Shown here: piece after piece, positions 17,688 to 25,988 of the stretch
Layout: each line of letters opens with the position of its first letter
How positions within the stretch are numbered: the stretch's first letter is position 1
The notes under the pieces: model-generated
What the model was told of the DNA's origin: nothing
Seen by the model: only the letters and a program-made list of their open reading frames with translations
Database searches by the model: none
Program-made: the position numbers and the translations under genes
Assembly (NCBI RefSeq): GCF_031882575.1
Contig: NZ_CP134772.1
Location: 4,706,501-4,770,500, forward strand
DNA from: Pseudomonas sp. VD-NE ins
Lineage (GTDB): Bacteria; Pseudomonadota; Gammaproteobacteria; Pseudomonadales; Pseudomonadaceae
Direction of reading: 5' to 3'
DNA length: 64,000 nucleotides

Positions 17688-18242
17688 ATGCGTTATTCGC
17701 AGGATCATAAAGCCCAGACCCATCAGCGCATCATCAAGGAGGCTTCGGCACGCTTTCGCAAGGACGGAATCGGCGCTACAGGCCTGCAACCCCTGATGAA
17801 AGCACTGGGTCTGACCCATGGCGGTTTCTATTCACACTTCAAGTCCAAGGACGAGTTGGTCGAGAAAGCTTTGCAAGAGGCCGGCAACCAGGTCGACGGT
17901 TTATGCGCCGAGATTTTTTCCCAGGACAAACCGCTCGATGTCTTCATCGAAACCTATCTGTCCGAATGGCACCAGACATCGCCACATGAAGGTTGTCCGT
18001 TGCTGACCATTTCTTCCGAGCTGGGCCTGCGTGGTCAGCCGAGTCCCACCAGCGACGTGGTTCTCAACGCGCGGCTGGAGCAGATCGAGAATAGCCTCGA
18101 AGGTGAGAACAGCGCTGACCGCGCCATTGTCATCATGTCGACACTGGTCGGCGCGCTGCTGCTGTCACGCAGTGTCGCGGATGCCGGGTTTGCGCAACGC
18201 ATCCTCGATGTCACCCGCGATCATCTCAAGAACCGGGACTAA
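17688..18242 (+). CDS. TetR family transcriptional regulator
   Basis: A 184-residue TetR-type repressor. The N-terminal helix-turn-helix region runs from THQRIIKEASARFRKDG to the recognition helix in LGLTHGGFYSHFKSKDELV. The C-terminal ligand/dimer domain starts with EKALQEAGNQVDGL. The gene ends with a 4-base overlap with the stop of the convergent ketoacyl-synthase gene, and the next gene of that pair is an SDR. A reasonable inference is that it controls the SDR-KS pair, sensing a fatty-acyl or related metabolite. The start has GGAGAG about 8 bases upstream. Confidence 0.9.
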   Translation: MRYSQDHKAQTHQRIIKEASARFRKDGIGATGLQPLMKALGLTHGGFYSHFKSKDELVEKALQEAGNQVDGLCAEIFSQDKPLDVFIETYLSEWHQTSPHEGCPLLTISSELGLRGQPSPTSDVVLNARLEQIENSLEGENSADRAIVIMSTLVGALLLSRSVADAGFAQRILDVTRDHLKNRD

Positions 18243-19513
18243 GCCTGCCAGCGCTTGAACAGCACGCTGGCATTGACCCCGCCAAACCCGAAACCATTGG
18301 ACAGTGCATATTCGATCGACATCGGCCGCGCCTGGCCATGGACGATGTCCACCCCTGCGCTCGCCGGATCGGGATTGTCGAAATTCAAAGTCGGCGGCAC
18401 CACCTGATCACGAATCGCCAACAGTGTGAAAATGGCTTCAAGCCCACCGGCAGCGCCGAGCAAATGACCGGTGGCTGACTTGGTCGAGGTCACGGCGATT
18501 TTATTCTGCGTGCCGAACAACGCTTTGATCGCCGCCAGTTCGCCGAGGTCGCCCACCGGGGTCGAAGTCGCATGAGCGTTGAGGTGCTGCACCTGTTCCG
18601 GCTCGATACCCGCCTGCGTCAGTGCCAACGTCATCGCCCGCCGCGCACCGCTGCCATCTTCCGGTCCGGCCGTCAGGTGATAGGCGTCGGCGCTGGTGCC
18701 ATAACCGACCAGCTCAGCCAAAGGCTTCGCGCCACGCGCCAAGGCATGCTCCAGAGATTCGATCACCAGCAGCCCCGCGCCCTCGCCCATGACGAAGCCG
18801 TCGCGACCGCTGTCGAACGGCCGAGAGGCGCGCTCCGGGGTGTCGTTGTAACCGCTCGAGAGTGCCCGAGCTGCCGCAAAACCGGCAAGACTGACGCGGT
18901 CGATGCAAGCTTCCGCGCCGCCACACACGGCGATATCCGCTTCGCCGGCGCGGATCAAGCGCGCCGCATCGCCAATCGCTTGAACACCCGCAGCGCACGC
19001 CGTCACGGGTGCGCCCAAAGGCCCCTTGAGACCGTGTTGAATGGACACGTGCCCTGCCGCGAGATTGACCAGAAACGACGGGATGGTAAACGGTGACAAA
19101 CGCCGAGGGCCGCGACTGTCGGTCGTGCGTACAGCGTCGGCAATCGCGCCGAAACCGCCGACACCGGAGCCGATGATCGTCGCCGTACGCTCCTGGCTTT
19201 TGCTTTCCGAGGGATGCCAGCCAGCCTGTTCCAGTGCCTGCCGGGCAGCTTCCATGGCGAACAGAATAAAGCGGTCCATCTTCTTCTGTTCCTTGGGTGG
19301 CGTGGCGCGATCCGGATCAAATCCTGCCTCGGCGTCCTCTTCCAGCGTTGGCACCGCGCCGCCGACTCGCGTGGGCAAATCAGCGACCGTTGCCTCAGGC
19401 AAGTTACGCAAACCAGAACGCCCGGCCAGCAAGCGCTGCCATACGACTTCAAGATCGCTGCCCAAGGGTGAAACCAGGCCCATGCCTGTGACGACTATTC
19501 GACGCGAATCCAT
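18239..19513 (-). CDS. Beta-ketoacyl-ACP synthase II (FabF2-like)
   Basis: A 424-residue thiolase-fold condensing enzyme. The active-site cysteine lies in VTACAAGVQAIGDAARLI, and the two catalytic histidines in LNAHATSTPVGD and TKSATGHLLGAAGG, giving the Cys-His-His triad of elongating KS enzymes. It begins RRIVVTGMGLVSPLG, as FabF does. It is not beside acpP or fabG of the core fatty-acid locus, so it is a second copy with a likely specialised role. It lies 22 bases after an SDR gene in the same direction, which could supply the ketoreductase step. The upstream frame extension was rejected in favour of the ATG at 19513. Confidence 0.9.
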   Translation of the reverse strand: MDSRRIVVTGMGLVSPLGSDLEVVWQRLLAGRSGLRNLPEATVADLPTRVGGAVPTLEEDAEAGFDPDRATPPKEQKKMDRFILFAMEAARQALEQAGWHPSESKSQERTATIIGSGVGGFGAIADAVRTTDSRGPRRLSPFTIPSFLVNLAAGHVSIQHGLKGPLGAPVTACAAGVQAIGDAARLIRAGEADIAVCGGAEACIDRVSLAGFAAARALSSGYNDTPERASRPFDSGRDGFVMGEGAGLLVIESLEHALARGAKPLAELVGYGTSADAYHLTAGPEDGSGARRAMTLALTQAGIEPEQVQHLNAHATSTPVGDLGELAAIKALFGTQNKIAVTSTKSATGHLLGAAGGLEAIFTLLAIRDQVVPPTLNFDNPDPASAGVDIVHGQARPMSIEYALSNGFGFGGVNASVLFKRWQA

Positions 19514-19535
19514 ACCGTGGTGACCTCTGATCAAT

Positions 19536-20339
19536 TCAATTGCCGGACTTGTAGCGTTGGGCTGCAGCACTGCGGGAAAGGTTCGGTGCCATGACATGGC
19601 GAGCCGCAACAAAGGCGTGCCATTCGCATGCATCAGGCAGCGAAGGAATGGTGATCAACTCGCCCTGATCCAGGCCGGCCAGCGCCGCATCAACCATCTC
19701 GCCTGCGTCCATGACCATTTCTGCCGGAATGCCGCTGGCATCGATGCCGGAACGCTCCCAGATTTCGGTGCGGGTTACACCGGGCAGCACGGCCTGGATC
19801 TGCACGCCTGTGCCTTCAAGTTCAGTGTTCAACGACTGGGTCAGGCTCAGTACATAAGCTTTGCTGGCGCTATAAGTAGCGTTGAAGCGTTCCGGAAACA
19901 GCGCCACCACCGAGGCGATATTGATGATCGTGCCACGACCGGCCTTGGCGAAACTGGCAGCCGCCGCCGATGCCAGGCGCGTGACGGCGGTGATGTTCAA
20001 CTGGATCAAGCGCTCCAACTGGTCCATATCGGCGTTGGCCAGCAGTCCGTCCGCTGCCACGCCGGCGTTATTGACGAGCAAGCTGATGCTGGAATCGCTG
20101 CGCAGGCGTTGTTCGAGTTTGAGCACGTCACCCTTTTGCGTCAGGTCCGCTTTCAGCACTTCAACCTGAACGCCATGGGCGTCACGCAACTGGCTCGCAG
20201 CACTCTCCAGACGGTCCTTGTCACGGGCAACCAGTAGCAGATCAAAACCACGCGCCGCCAGGCGCTGAGCGTAAATCGCACCGATACCGGACGATGCGCC
20301 GGTAACCAGAGCAGTACCTTGTGATTGTGCAGAATTCAT
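19536..20339 (-). CDS. SDR family oxidoreductase
   Basis: A 267-residue classical short-chain dehydrogenase/reductase. The cofactor motif is TGASSGIGAIYAQRLAARG. The NNAG motif is in LLVNNAGVAADG. The catalytic Ser-Tyr-Lys are in INIASVVALFPERFNATYSASKAYV. The basic residue after the first strand (ARDKDRLE) suggests NADP(H) preference. It is first in a likely two-gene operon with the FabF2-like gene. The frame starts upstream, but the ATG at 20339 precedes the Rossmann fold in the usual way. Confidence 0.9.
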   Translation of the reverse strand: MNSAQSQGTALVTGASSGIGAIYAQRLAARGFDLLLVARDKDRLESAASQLRDAHGVQVEVLKADLTQKGDVLKLEQRLRSDSSISLLVNNAGVAADGLLANADMDQLERLIQLNITAVTRLASAAAASFAKAGRGTIINIASVVALFPERFNATYSASKAYVLSLTQSLNTELEGTGVQIQAVLPGVTRTEIWERSGIDASGIPAEMVMDAGEMVDAALAGLDQGELITIPSLPDACEWHAFVAARHVMAPNLSRSAAAQRYKSGN

Positions 20340-20501
20340 GAGAGTGCTCCTGGAATACAGATGGAGGAAATCGCCGCTGAAGCGCGTTGGCCCAAAGAAC
20401 CGGCGAATTATTATAGCCATAATCCAAACGCAATATGATAGACGTAATTTTAGATTGTTCGACGAGCGCCCTTTCCACTGCTATGCGCTGCCATGCACTG
20501 G

Positions 20502-20534
20502 GCAAAACAAAAAGGCCGGTCAATGACCGGCCTC
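20502..20534 (-). terminator. Rho-independent terminator after the ComEA-like gene
   Basis: On the minus strand the stem AGGCCGGTCATTGACCGGCC is followed by TTTTTGTTTTG. It lies about 20 bases downstream of the comEA-like stop codon and so ends the wbpM/comEA side. The region between it and the SDR start (20340-20501) holds the SDR promoter; no clear boxes were identified. Confidence 0.85.
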
Positions 20535-20553
20535 TTGGCATAGAACACTCAGC

Positions 20554-20889
20554 TTAGTTGACTTCCAGCTTGTCGCGGTTGCGATCCAGAATCGCCTTGC
20601 CAATCCCCTTCACTTCCAGCAACTCATCCACCGATGCAAAAGGCCCGTTTGTTTCACGATACGTAACAATTGCTTTGGCTTTAGCCTCACCGACTCCAGC
20701 GAGTTCCTTTTGCAGCGTCGCCGCGTCGGCATCGTTGAGATCGACTTTTGCACTTTGGGAAGGTGTCGCTGTATCCATGACCAAAGGCGCTTTGGACGAC
20801 TCCGCTGGCGCAACAGGTGCGGCAATAGCGGCGATCGAGGCGCTGGTGAGGAAAGCGAAAATCAGAGAGTAAAAATAACCGGTACGCAT
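20554..20889 (-). CDS. ComEA family helix-hairpin-helix protein
   Basis: A 111-residue secreted or periplasmic protein: signal peptide MRTGYFYSLIFAFLTSASIA, a short linker rich in Ala, Ser and Pro, then a helix-hairpin-helix DNA-binding domain (VDLNDADAATLQKELAGVG, then GPFASVDELLEVKGIGKAIL). It resembles ComEA, which binds incoming DNA during natural transformation; whether this protein does so is unknown. It follows wbpM, as in other pseudomonads. The frame runs upstream, but the ATG at 20889 with GGAG 8 bases before it opens the signal peptide. Confidence 0.88.
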   Translation of the reverse strand: MRTGYFYSLIFAFLTSASIAAIAAPVAPAESSKAPLVMDTATPSQSAKVDLNDADAATLQKELAGVGEAKAKAIVTYRETNGPFASVDELLEVKGIGKAILDRNRDKLEVN

Positions 20890-20911
20890 TAGTGACGCTC
20901 CATCATCATTT

Positions 20912-20940
20912 GAGAAAGCAGCTTTTCCGAAGCTGCTCTC
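20912..20940 (-). other. Hairpin between wbpM and the ComEA-like gene
   Basis: Imperfect inverted repeat: minus strand GAGAGCAGCTT, loop CGGAA, then AAGCTGCTTTCTC. It has no T-run, so it is a weak terminator candidate. It could also lie in the leader of the comEA-like mRNA. Confidence 0.45.
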
Positions 20941-20999
20941 CAAACGTAGGTCATGGTGGAGCCATGTCAAAAATGCGTGCGTTACAGGATGTGAAACAA

Positions 21000-22994
21000 T
21001 CAGGGTTCGAGGCGGCGCTGCTGATAGATCCAATCGACGATCTCGCCGTCCGGCATATAGCCACTGACCGTTTCGCGCAGCAGTTGACGGACCCGCGCAT
21101 AATCATCGCGCTCCACGGCCAGAAGCAATTCGCTCAAGCGGGTTTTCAGCACATCCCACGGCAGGTGGTCTTCGCTCGCCGTCATGATCATCGGGTGCTG
21201 GGTGGCGGCCACGTTGTCGCCGATCAACAGCTCTTCGTAGAGCTTTTCGCCTGGGCGCAGCCCGGTGAACTCGATGGAAATATCGCCCTGCGGATTGCGT
21301 TCGGAGCGAATGCTCAAGCCGGACAGGTGGATCATTTTTTCTGCCAGCTCAACGATTTTCACCGGCTCGCCCATGTCCAGCACAAACACATCCCCGCCCT
21401 GCCCCATCGAACCGGCCTGGATCACCAGTTGGGCGGCCTCGGGGATGGTCATGAAATAGCGGGTAATTTTCGGGTGAGTGACCGTCAGCGGGCCACCGGA
21501 CTTGATCTGACTGTGGAACAGCGGAATCACTGAGCCCGAGGAACCGAGAACATTGCCGAAACGCACCATGGTGAACCGGGTCTTGTTGACCCGCGACACG
21601 TTGGCACTGTCACCAAACAATACCGGTGCGGTTTCACGGCTGAGGGCCTGCAGCGTCAACTCGGCCAGGCGCTTGGTACTGCCCATGATGTTCGTCGGGC
21701 GCACGGCTTTATCGGTGGAGATAAGCACAAAATTCGACACGCCCGACTGCAATGCCGCCTGCGCTGTATTGAGCGTGCCGATCACGTTGTTCAGTACACC
21801 TTCAGCAATATTGTGCTCAACCATCGGCACATGCTTATAGGCTGCTGCGTGATACACGGTGTCGACTTTCCAGGTTTTCATCACATCGAGCAGCTTGTCT
21901 TGATGACGGATGGAACCGAGGATAGGCAACAGTCGTACCGGAACCGACTGCCGGCAACCCCGTTGTTCGAGTTCGGAGAGAATGCTGTAGAGATTGAATT
22001 CGCTGTGTTCGAACAACACGAGCGTGGTCGGCCCCAGGGTGAAAATCTGTCGGCACAACTCCGAGCCGATCGAACCACCAGCGCCTGTGACCATCACCAC
22101 TTTGCCATTGATGCAACGCGCCAACAGGTCCGGTTGGGCCGGTACGGCGTCACGCCCGAGCAAGTCGGCGATATCCACTTCCTGGATATCCTCGACCTTG
22201 ACGCGACCACTGGCCAGGTCGGTAAAATTCGGCACACTGCGCACGTGCAGCGGAAAACCCTCGAGCAGGTTGAGGATTTCCCGGCGCCTGGCGCGGGTCG
22301 ACGACGGCAGCGCGAGGAGTATCTCCTGGGCACCGGTGACGTCGATCATGTGTTGAATGTGCTTGGGTTTGTAGACTTGAAGCCCGGAAATCGAACGATC
22401 GGAAATGCCCGGATCATCATCGATAAAGGCCACCGGACGCATCACGCGGCCCATGCGCAGAGCGGCAACCAGCTGGTTGCCGGCGACACCGGCACCGTAT
22501 ACGGCGACCTTGGTCAAACCGTCATCGCGGCTGGTAAACGGTACGTGTTGAGCTGCGGTAAACCAGTCGCCCATGAAAAACTGGCGCATGCACAGGCGCA
22601 GGCCGCCGATGATCATCATGCTCAACCACCAGTAGTTGAAGATGATCGAGCGCGGCACTACGGCTTCGTGATTGCTGTACCAGTAAACGACGACCGCCAG
22701 AATCAGCGAGGACAGGCTGACCGCCTTGACGATGGCAATCAGGGCGTCGTTACCAAAGTAACGCATCACGGCCCGGTACATGCCAAAGCGAATAAAGAGT
22801 GGAATGGCGATGACAGGGGCGAAGGCAAAGAGCCAGATGTGAGCCTTCAAGGGGTTGTACATGTCATCGATGCCGAGGCGCACGATGAACGACAACCAGA
22901 GGGCAACCCAGACCAGGACGACGTCGGTAGCCACCTGCAGCAAACGTTTGTGCTTACGAGGCAAGCCCAGCAAGACAGTCCGCACTTTATCCAT
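21000..22994 (-). CDS. wbpM: WbpM, membrane-bound UDP-GlcNAc 4,6-dehydratase type enzyme
   Basis: A 664-residue member of the large membrane-bound FlaA1/WbpM group. The N-terminal third has about four transmembrane helices and a first nucleotide-binding fold (KVAVYGAGVAGNQLVAAL). The C-terminal catalytic domain has VTGAGGSIGSELCRQI and ISTDKAVRPTNIMGSTK. In the latter, Met replaces the usual SDR Tyr in the M-x3-K pattern of this group. The enzyme makes the 4-keto-6-deoxy UDP-HexNAc intermediate for QuiNAc or FucNAc. It is the last O-polysaccharide gene before the comEA-like gene, as in P. aeruginosa. Confidence 0.95.
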   Translation of the reverse strand: MDKVRTVLLGLPRKHKRLLQVATDVVLVWVALWLSFIVRLGIDDMYNPLKAHIWLFAFAPVIAIPLFIRFGMYRAVMRYFGNDALIAIVKAVSLSSLILAVVVYWYSNHEAVVPRSIIFNYWWLSMMIIGGLRLCMRQFFMGDWFTAAQHVPFTSRDDGLTKVAVYGAGVAGNQLVAALRMGRVMRPVAFIDDDPGISDRSISGLQVYKPKHIQHMIDVTGAQEILLALPSSTRARRREILNLLEGFPLHVRSVPNFTDLASGRVKVEDIQEVDIADLLGRDAVPAQPDLLARCINGKVVMVTGAGGSIGSELCRQIFTLGPTTLVLFEHSEFNLYSILSELEQRGCRQSVPVRLLPILGSIRHQDKLLDVMKTWKVDTVYHAAAYKHVPMVEHNIAEGVLNNVIGTLNTAQAALQSGVSNFVLISTDKAVRPTNIMGSTKRLAELTLQALSRETAPVLFGDSANVSRVNKTRFTMVRFGNVLGSSGSVIPLFHSQIKSGGPLTVTHPKITRYFMTIPEAAQLVIQAGSMGQGGDVFVLDMGEPVKIVELAEKMIHLSGLSIRSERNPQGDISIEFTGLRPGEKLYEELLIGDNVAATQHPMIMTASEDHLPWDVLKTRLSELLLAVERDDYARVRQLLRETVSGYMPDGEIVDWIYQQRRLEP

Positions 22995-23183
22995 TCAGCC
23001 GCTCGAGCACGTGGCTCCCTCCTTAAACAGTCGACGACCAGCATTGTAACCTCAATGCTGGCGTCTTCATCTGAATAATTGGCCCCAGAAAAGGTGAATC
23101 GGTTCTCGGAGTAAACGCGGCGACCCTATAGAATTTCACCATTGCCTTTTCGCAACCCCGATGAATCAGGAATTAATCAGACA

Positions 23184-23948
23184 ATGATCCCAGTAGTTGT
23201 ACTCGGCGACTCTCACGCATTGGTATTCAACTCCGAAACACTGAGAGCACTGCTTCCCGAATACACGTTCGAAGTGACTTCGGTAGGAGGGGCAACCGTT
23301 TCTGGATTAAAAAATCCAAACGCCCTGACTCAGGCCATGCCACAGTTCACAGCAGCGCTGGAGGCGACAACGGCCAAAACGGCGATCGTAATGCTGGGCG
23401 AGGTCGACACCGGTTTTGTGATTTGGTATCGAGCGCAAAAGCACGGCAACGCTGTATCGCAAATGTTGCAACTGGCAGTTGATAACTATCAGAAACTTCT
23501 TCAGGACATTAAACAGACCCATCATGTGATCTGCATCAGCACTCCCCTCCCCACCATTCGAGATGGAATGGATTGGGGCGAGGTTGCCAACTTGCGTAAG
23601 GAGGTGCAGGCCACTCTTGCTGAAAGAACCCGGTTGACTATTGAGTTCAATAGTCTGATGGAGGTTTTTTGCGTCCATCAGGGCATCAGTCATATAAACA
23701 TGGACAGTCTGTCGATGGACGCAACGGGAAGTCTCAAAGAAACGCTGCGAAACCCCGATCCGAGCGACCATCACTACGATCCTTCTGCCCATTCGCAAAT
23801 GATTGCACCGCTGCTGGCGCCGGTGCTCGAACGTTACGCGCATTCGGATCAATCAAGCGATGTAACCCAGCCTGTCGAAGAACCTCTCGCAAAGAGCAAG
23901 CCGACGCTCTTGGGCAGGCTGGTGGAGCGTTTCTTTCGCCGCAGGTGA
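23184..23948 (+). CDS. SGNH-hydrolase-like protein, opposite orientation inside the O-antigen locus
   Basis: A 254-residue protein. The first residues contain VVVLGDSHALVF, a block-I-like GDSH motif. A C-terminal NPDPSDHHYDPSAHS could supply the Asp-x-x-His pair of SGNH/GDSL hydrolases. A central block (AIVMLGEVDTGF) is compatible with the family, but the Asn and Gly blocks are not certain. Enzymes of this type add or remove acyl groups on glycans. It is the only rightward gene in the 25-kb locus, between wbpM (divergent) and a glycosyltransferase (convergent, 10 bases apart). The ATG at 23184 is preferred over an upstream TTG. Cytoplasmic, since no signal peptide is visible. Confidence 0.6.
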   Translation: MIPVVVLGDSHALVFNSETLRALLPEYTFEVTSVGGATVSGLKNPNALTQAMPQFTAALEATTAKTAIVMLGEVDTGFVIWYRAQKHGNAVSQMLQLAVDNYQKLLQDIKQTHHVICISTPLPTIRDGMDWGEVANLRKEVQATLAERTRLTIEFNSLMEVFCVHQGISHINMDSLSMDATGSLKETLRNPDPSDHHYDPSAHSQMIAPLLAPVLERYAHSDQSSDVTQPVEEPLAKSKPTLLGRLVERFFRRR

Positions 23949-23958
23949 GGTGACCCTG

Positions 23959-25704
23959 TCAGGCGTTGTTCCATACGCCTCGCGGAGAACCCTTGCGAAT
24001 GTAATCGGCAAATGGGTCGCTGCCCGGGATTTCCACACCATGTTGTTCGGCATATACATCGGGCTGGAAGTCTGAGCGAGGCGGCTGCGGGTTTATGCCG
24101 CTGGCCCATGCGCGAACATACAAGCGCGCGTCTCGCTCACTGCTGTCGAGCAAGTCCGAGTCCGAAATCAATTGAACATCACGTTTTTCCTGTTGAGCGC
24201 GTACAGCGGCTTTAACGCCGACAGACTCAAGTTCCGCAACATATCTGTCCATATCGAAGTAGATTTTCGATGCTGCATGACTCTTGGCGACTGCCTCTTC
24301 ATACAGTTCACTGGAGTCGGCCAATGCGAAAATTTTTCGCACGGCGCTGTCAACATCAAGATAATCAGCGATGCAGGAATCGCGTAGTCCGCCAAATGAA
24401 AGGAAGTCAGATATGCCTGTCGCTTTGTCGAAGCAGAGCACTGGCAATCGCGCATCGAAAGCATCAATGGCGACGTTCGGCAACGGGTCCAATCGAGACG
24501 AGATAAACAACAGGTCAGCTTCTTCATACGCCGTTGCAATAGCGGACGTCTCGTCCAGCATCACGAAGCGATCCTCCAGCCCCGAACGCTTGATCTGATC
24601 GGCGAGATAAACCGAATAGCCATCTTCTACATCGGGGTTAAAGCCTTTACCGATCCAGACAAAACGAAACTTCTCCCCACCGGGAGTCAGCATGGTTTTG
24701 ATCGCGCATTGAATGAAGATGTCGGCGCCTTTTCGGAAATTGACATAGCCTGCGCCGAGAATTACGAACTTCCTCTCAGTATCGGTGGCAGGCCGCATCT
24801 TGCCGCGCAAGTAATCAGACTCCAATTGCTGCCTTTCCTGTTCGACAACTGGCGCGGGCAGCGCACAATGACCCTGAGGAATAATGTGGGCGCTTAGAGG
24901 TTTCAGGGCCGGACATAAATCTTTGGCACTCTCCCAAGTAATGTCCGCGGAAAAAACCAGGTCGCTAGACCACAACTTGGCATCCGAAAACAGGGCGGCG
25001 GAATTGGGGTATGCGGACGCAAATTCATGGATCAACGGAATAGCAGGCACGAAATGCCGGGCCAGTGGCTCCAGAACCACGCGGCACTCCATGCTGTTAA
25101 CCAGTGCGAACTTGAAATTGAAGTCGCTGCACAGTTTTTCAATGGCGAACTGTGTGTAGGGAAGATTGTTTTTCAGTCGCGGGCTCGCCATTGTCGCAAC
25201 CGCTGCATCTTCGAAGTCCTCAAGAAGCGGGCCATTGCCGAGCAAAAGCGCAACTACGTTGTAACTGGCGGATAAACGCTGTACCAGGTTAAGGGCAAGT
25301 ATCGGCGCACCTGATCGGGATGCTTCGTGACTGACGACCATGACCGTTTCTCGCGAAGGATCGAACTGACGACTGTCGGACATTTTGATTCTGGGCAGCG
25401 TCACGATACGCCAGCTTTCCTGAAAACCATGATTCAGGTAATGGGCAATCGGATCAATTGCCGTGCCGAGATCCGGATTCATTTTCAGATAGAGCGCCGC
25501 GTCAAAATTGTCTGGCAGCCTGCGCTTGCCATGTTCAATCTGAACGACCGCCGACGGCTCAACCACAGGGGCTTCAACGATACCTGGCTCAACGGGTGCC
25601 TTTGGCTCGCTTACAGGTTGCTGGGGCAACTTGTAGATCTCAACGCTTTCTGATCGTTGGACAAAGAGCCGGGACAGCTTCGAGAAAAAACTATTGCGAG
25701 CCAA
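23959..25704 (-). CDS. GT4-type glycosyltransferase with flanking repeat modules
   Basis: A 581-residue protein. The central region (about 120-500) has a GT-B glycosyltransferase pattern: VMVVSHEASRSGAPILALN, then FVILGAGYVNFRKGADIF and ADLLFISSRLDPLPNVAIDA. It is framed by two similar 33-residue modules, at about 67-99 (FDAALYLKMNPDL with DPIAHYLNHG) and about 546-578 (FQPDVYAEQHGVE with DPFADYIRKG). A Pro/Val/Glu-rich linker precedes the first. The start is TTG at 25704, with AAGGA about 7 bases upstream. It is likely a cytoplasmic enzyme of O-chain assembly; donor and acceptor are unknown. Confidence 0.82.
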   Translation of the reverse strand: MARNSFFSKLSRLFVQRSESVEIYKLPQQPVSEPKAPVEPGIVEAPVVEPSAVVQIEHGKRRLPDNFDAALYLKMNPDLGTAIDPIAHYLNHGFQESWRIVTLPRIKMSDSRQFDPSRETVMVVSHEASRSGAPILALNLVQRLSASYNVVALLLGNGPLLEDFEDAAVATMASPRLKNNLPYTQFAIEKLCSDFNFKFALVNSMECRVVLEPLARHFVPAIPLIHEFASAYPNSAALFSDAKLWSSDLVFSADITWESAKDLCPALKPLSAHIIPQGHCALPAPVVEQERQQLESDYLRGKMRPATDTERKFVILGAGYVNFRKGADIFIQCAIKTMLTPGGEKFRFVWIGKGFNPDVEDGYSVYLADQIKRSGLEDRFVMLDETSAIATAYEEADLLFISSRLDPLPNVAIDAFDARLPVLCFDKATGISDFLSFGGLRDSCIADYLDVDSAVRKIFALADSSELYEEAVAKSHAASKIYFDMDRYVAELESVGVKAAVRAQQEKRDVQLISDSDLLDSSERDARLYVRAWASGINPQPPRSDFQPDVYAEQHGVEIPGSDPFADYIRKGSPRGVWNNA

Positions 25705-25988
25705 AATCTATTCCTTCTAATTAAGCAGTTTCAAGGGATCGAGTGCTTCTCCACCTTTGATGAGCGGTGCAGTGTTTCCCAGCCTCTCACCTATCTCGAA
25801 CCATAAATGTACACAAACCGAAATGTGTCATGCGCCACCTGATTTCGCAGTCCGTGAGACAGACGGGCAATAATCTATTTGGGTGGCGCATGATACACAT
25901 CCTGGCCGGTTTTCCGACACTTCCGCAGCAGCCGTAATCGGCGATGGGCGGCAGGGAGCGCCCAGGACGCTGCGCCTTGCCCAACTAC
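25705..25988. other. Intergenic gap in the O-antigen locus with a long inverted repeat
   Basis: 284 bases between wbpL and the GT4 gene, the largest gap among the leftward genes of the locus. Its main feature is an inverted repeat: TGTGTCATGCGCCACC at 25824-25839 pairs with GGTGGCGCATG at 25882-25892, and after two extra bases the outer TGTGT/ACACA pair continues. The 42-base loop and lack of a T-run argue against a simple terminator. No open frame covers the gap. Confidence 0.6.
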
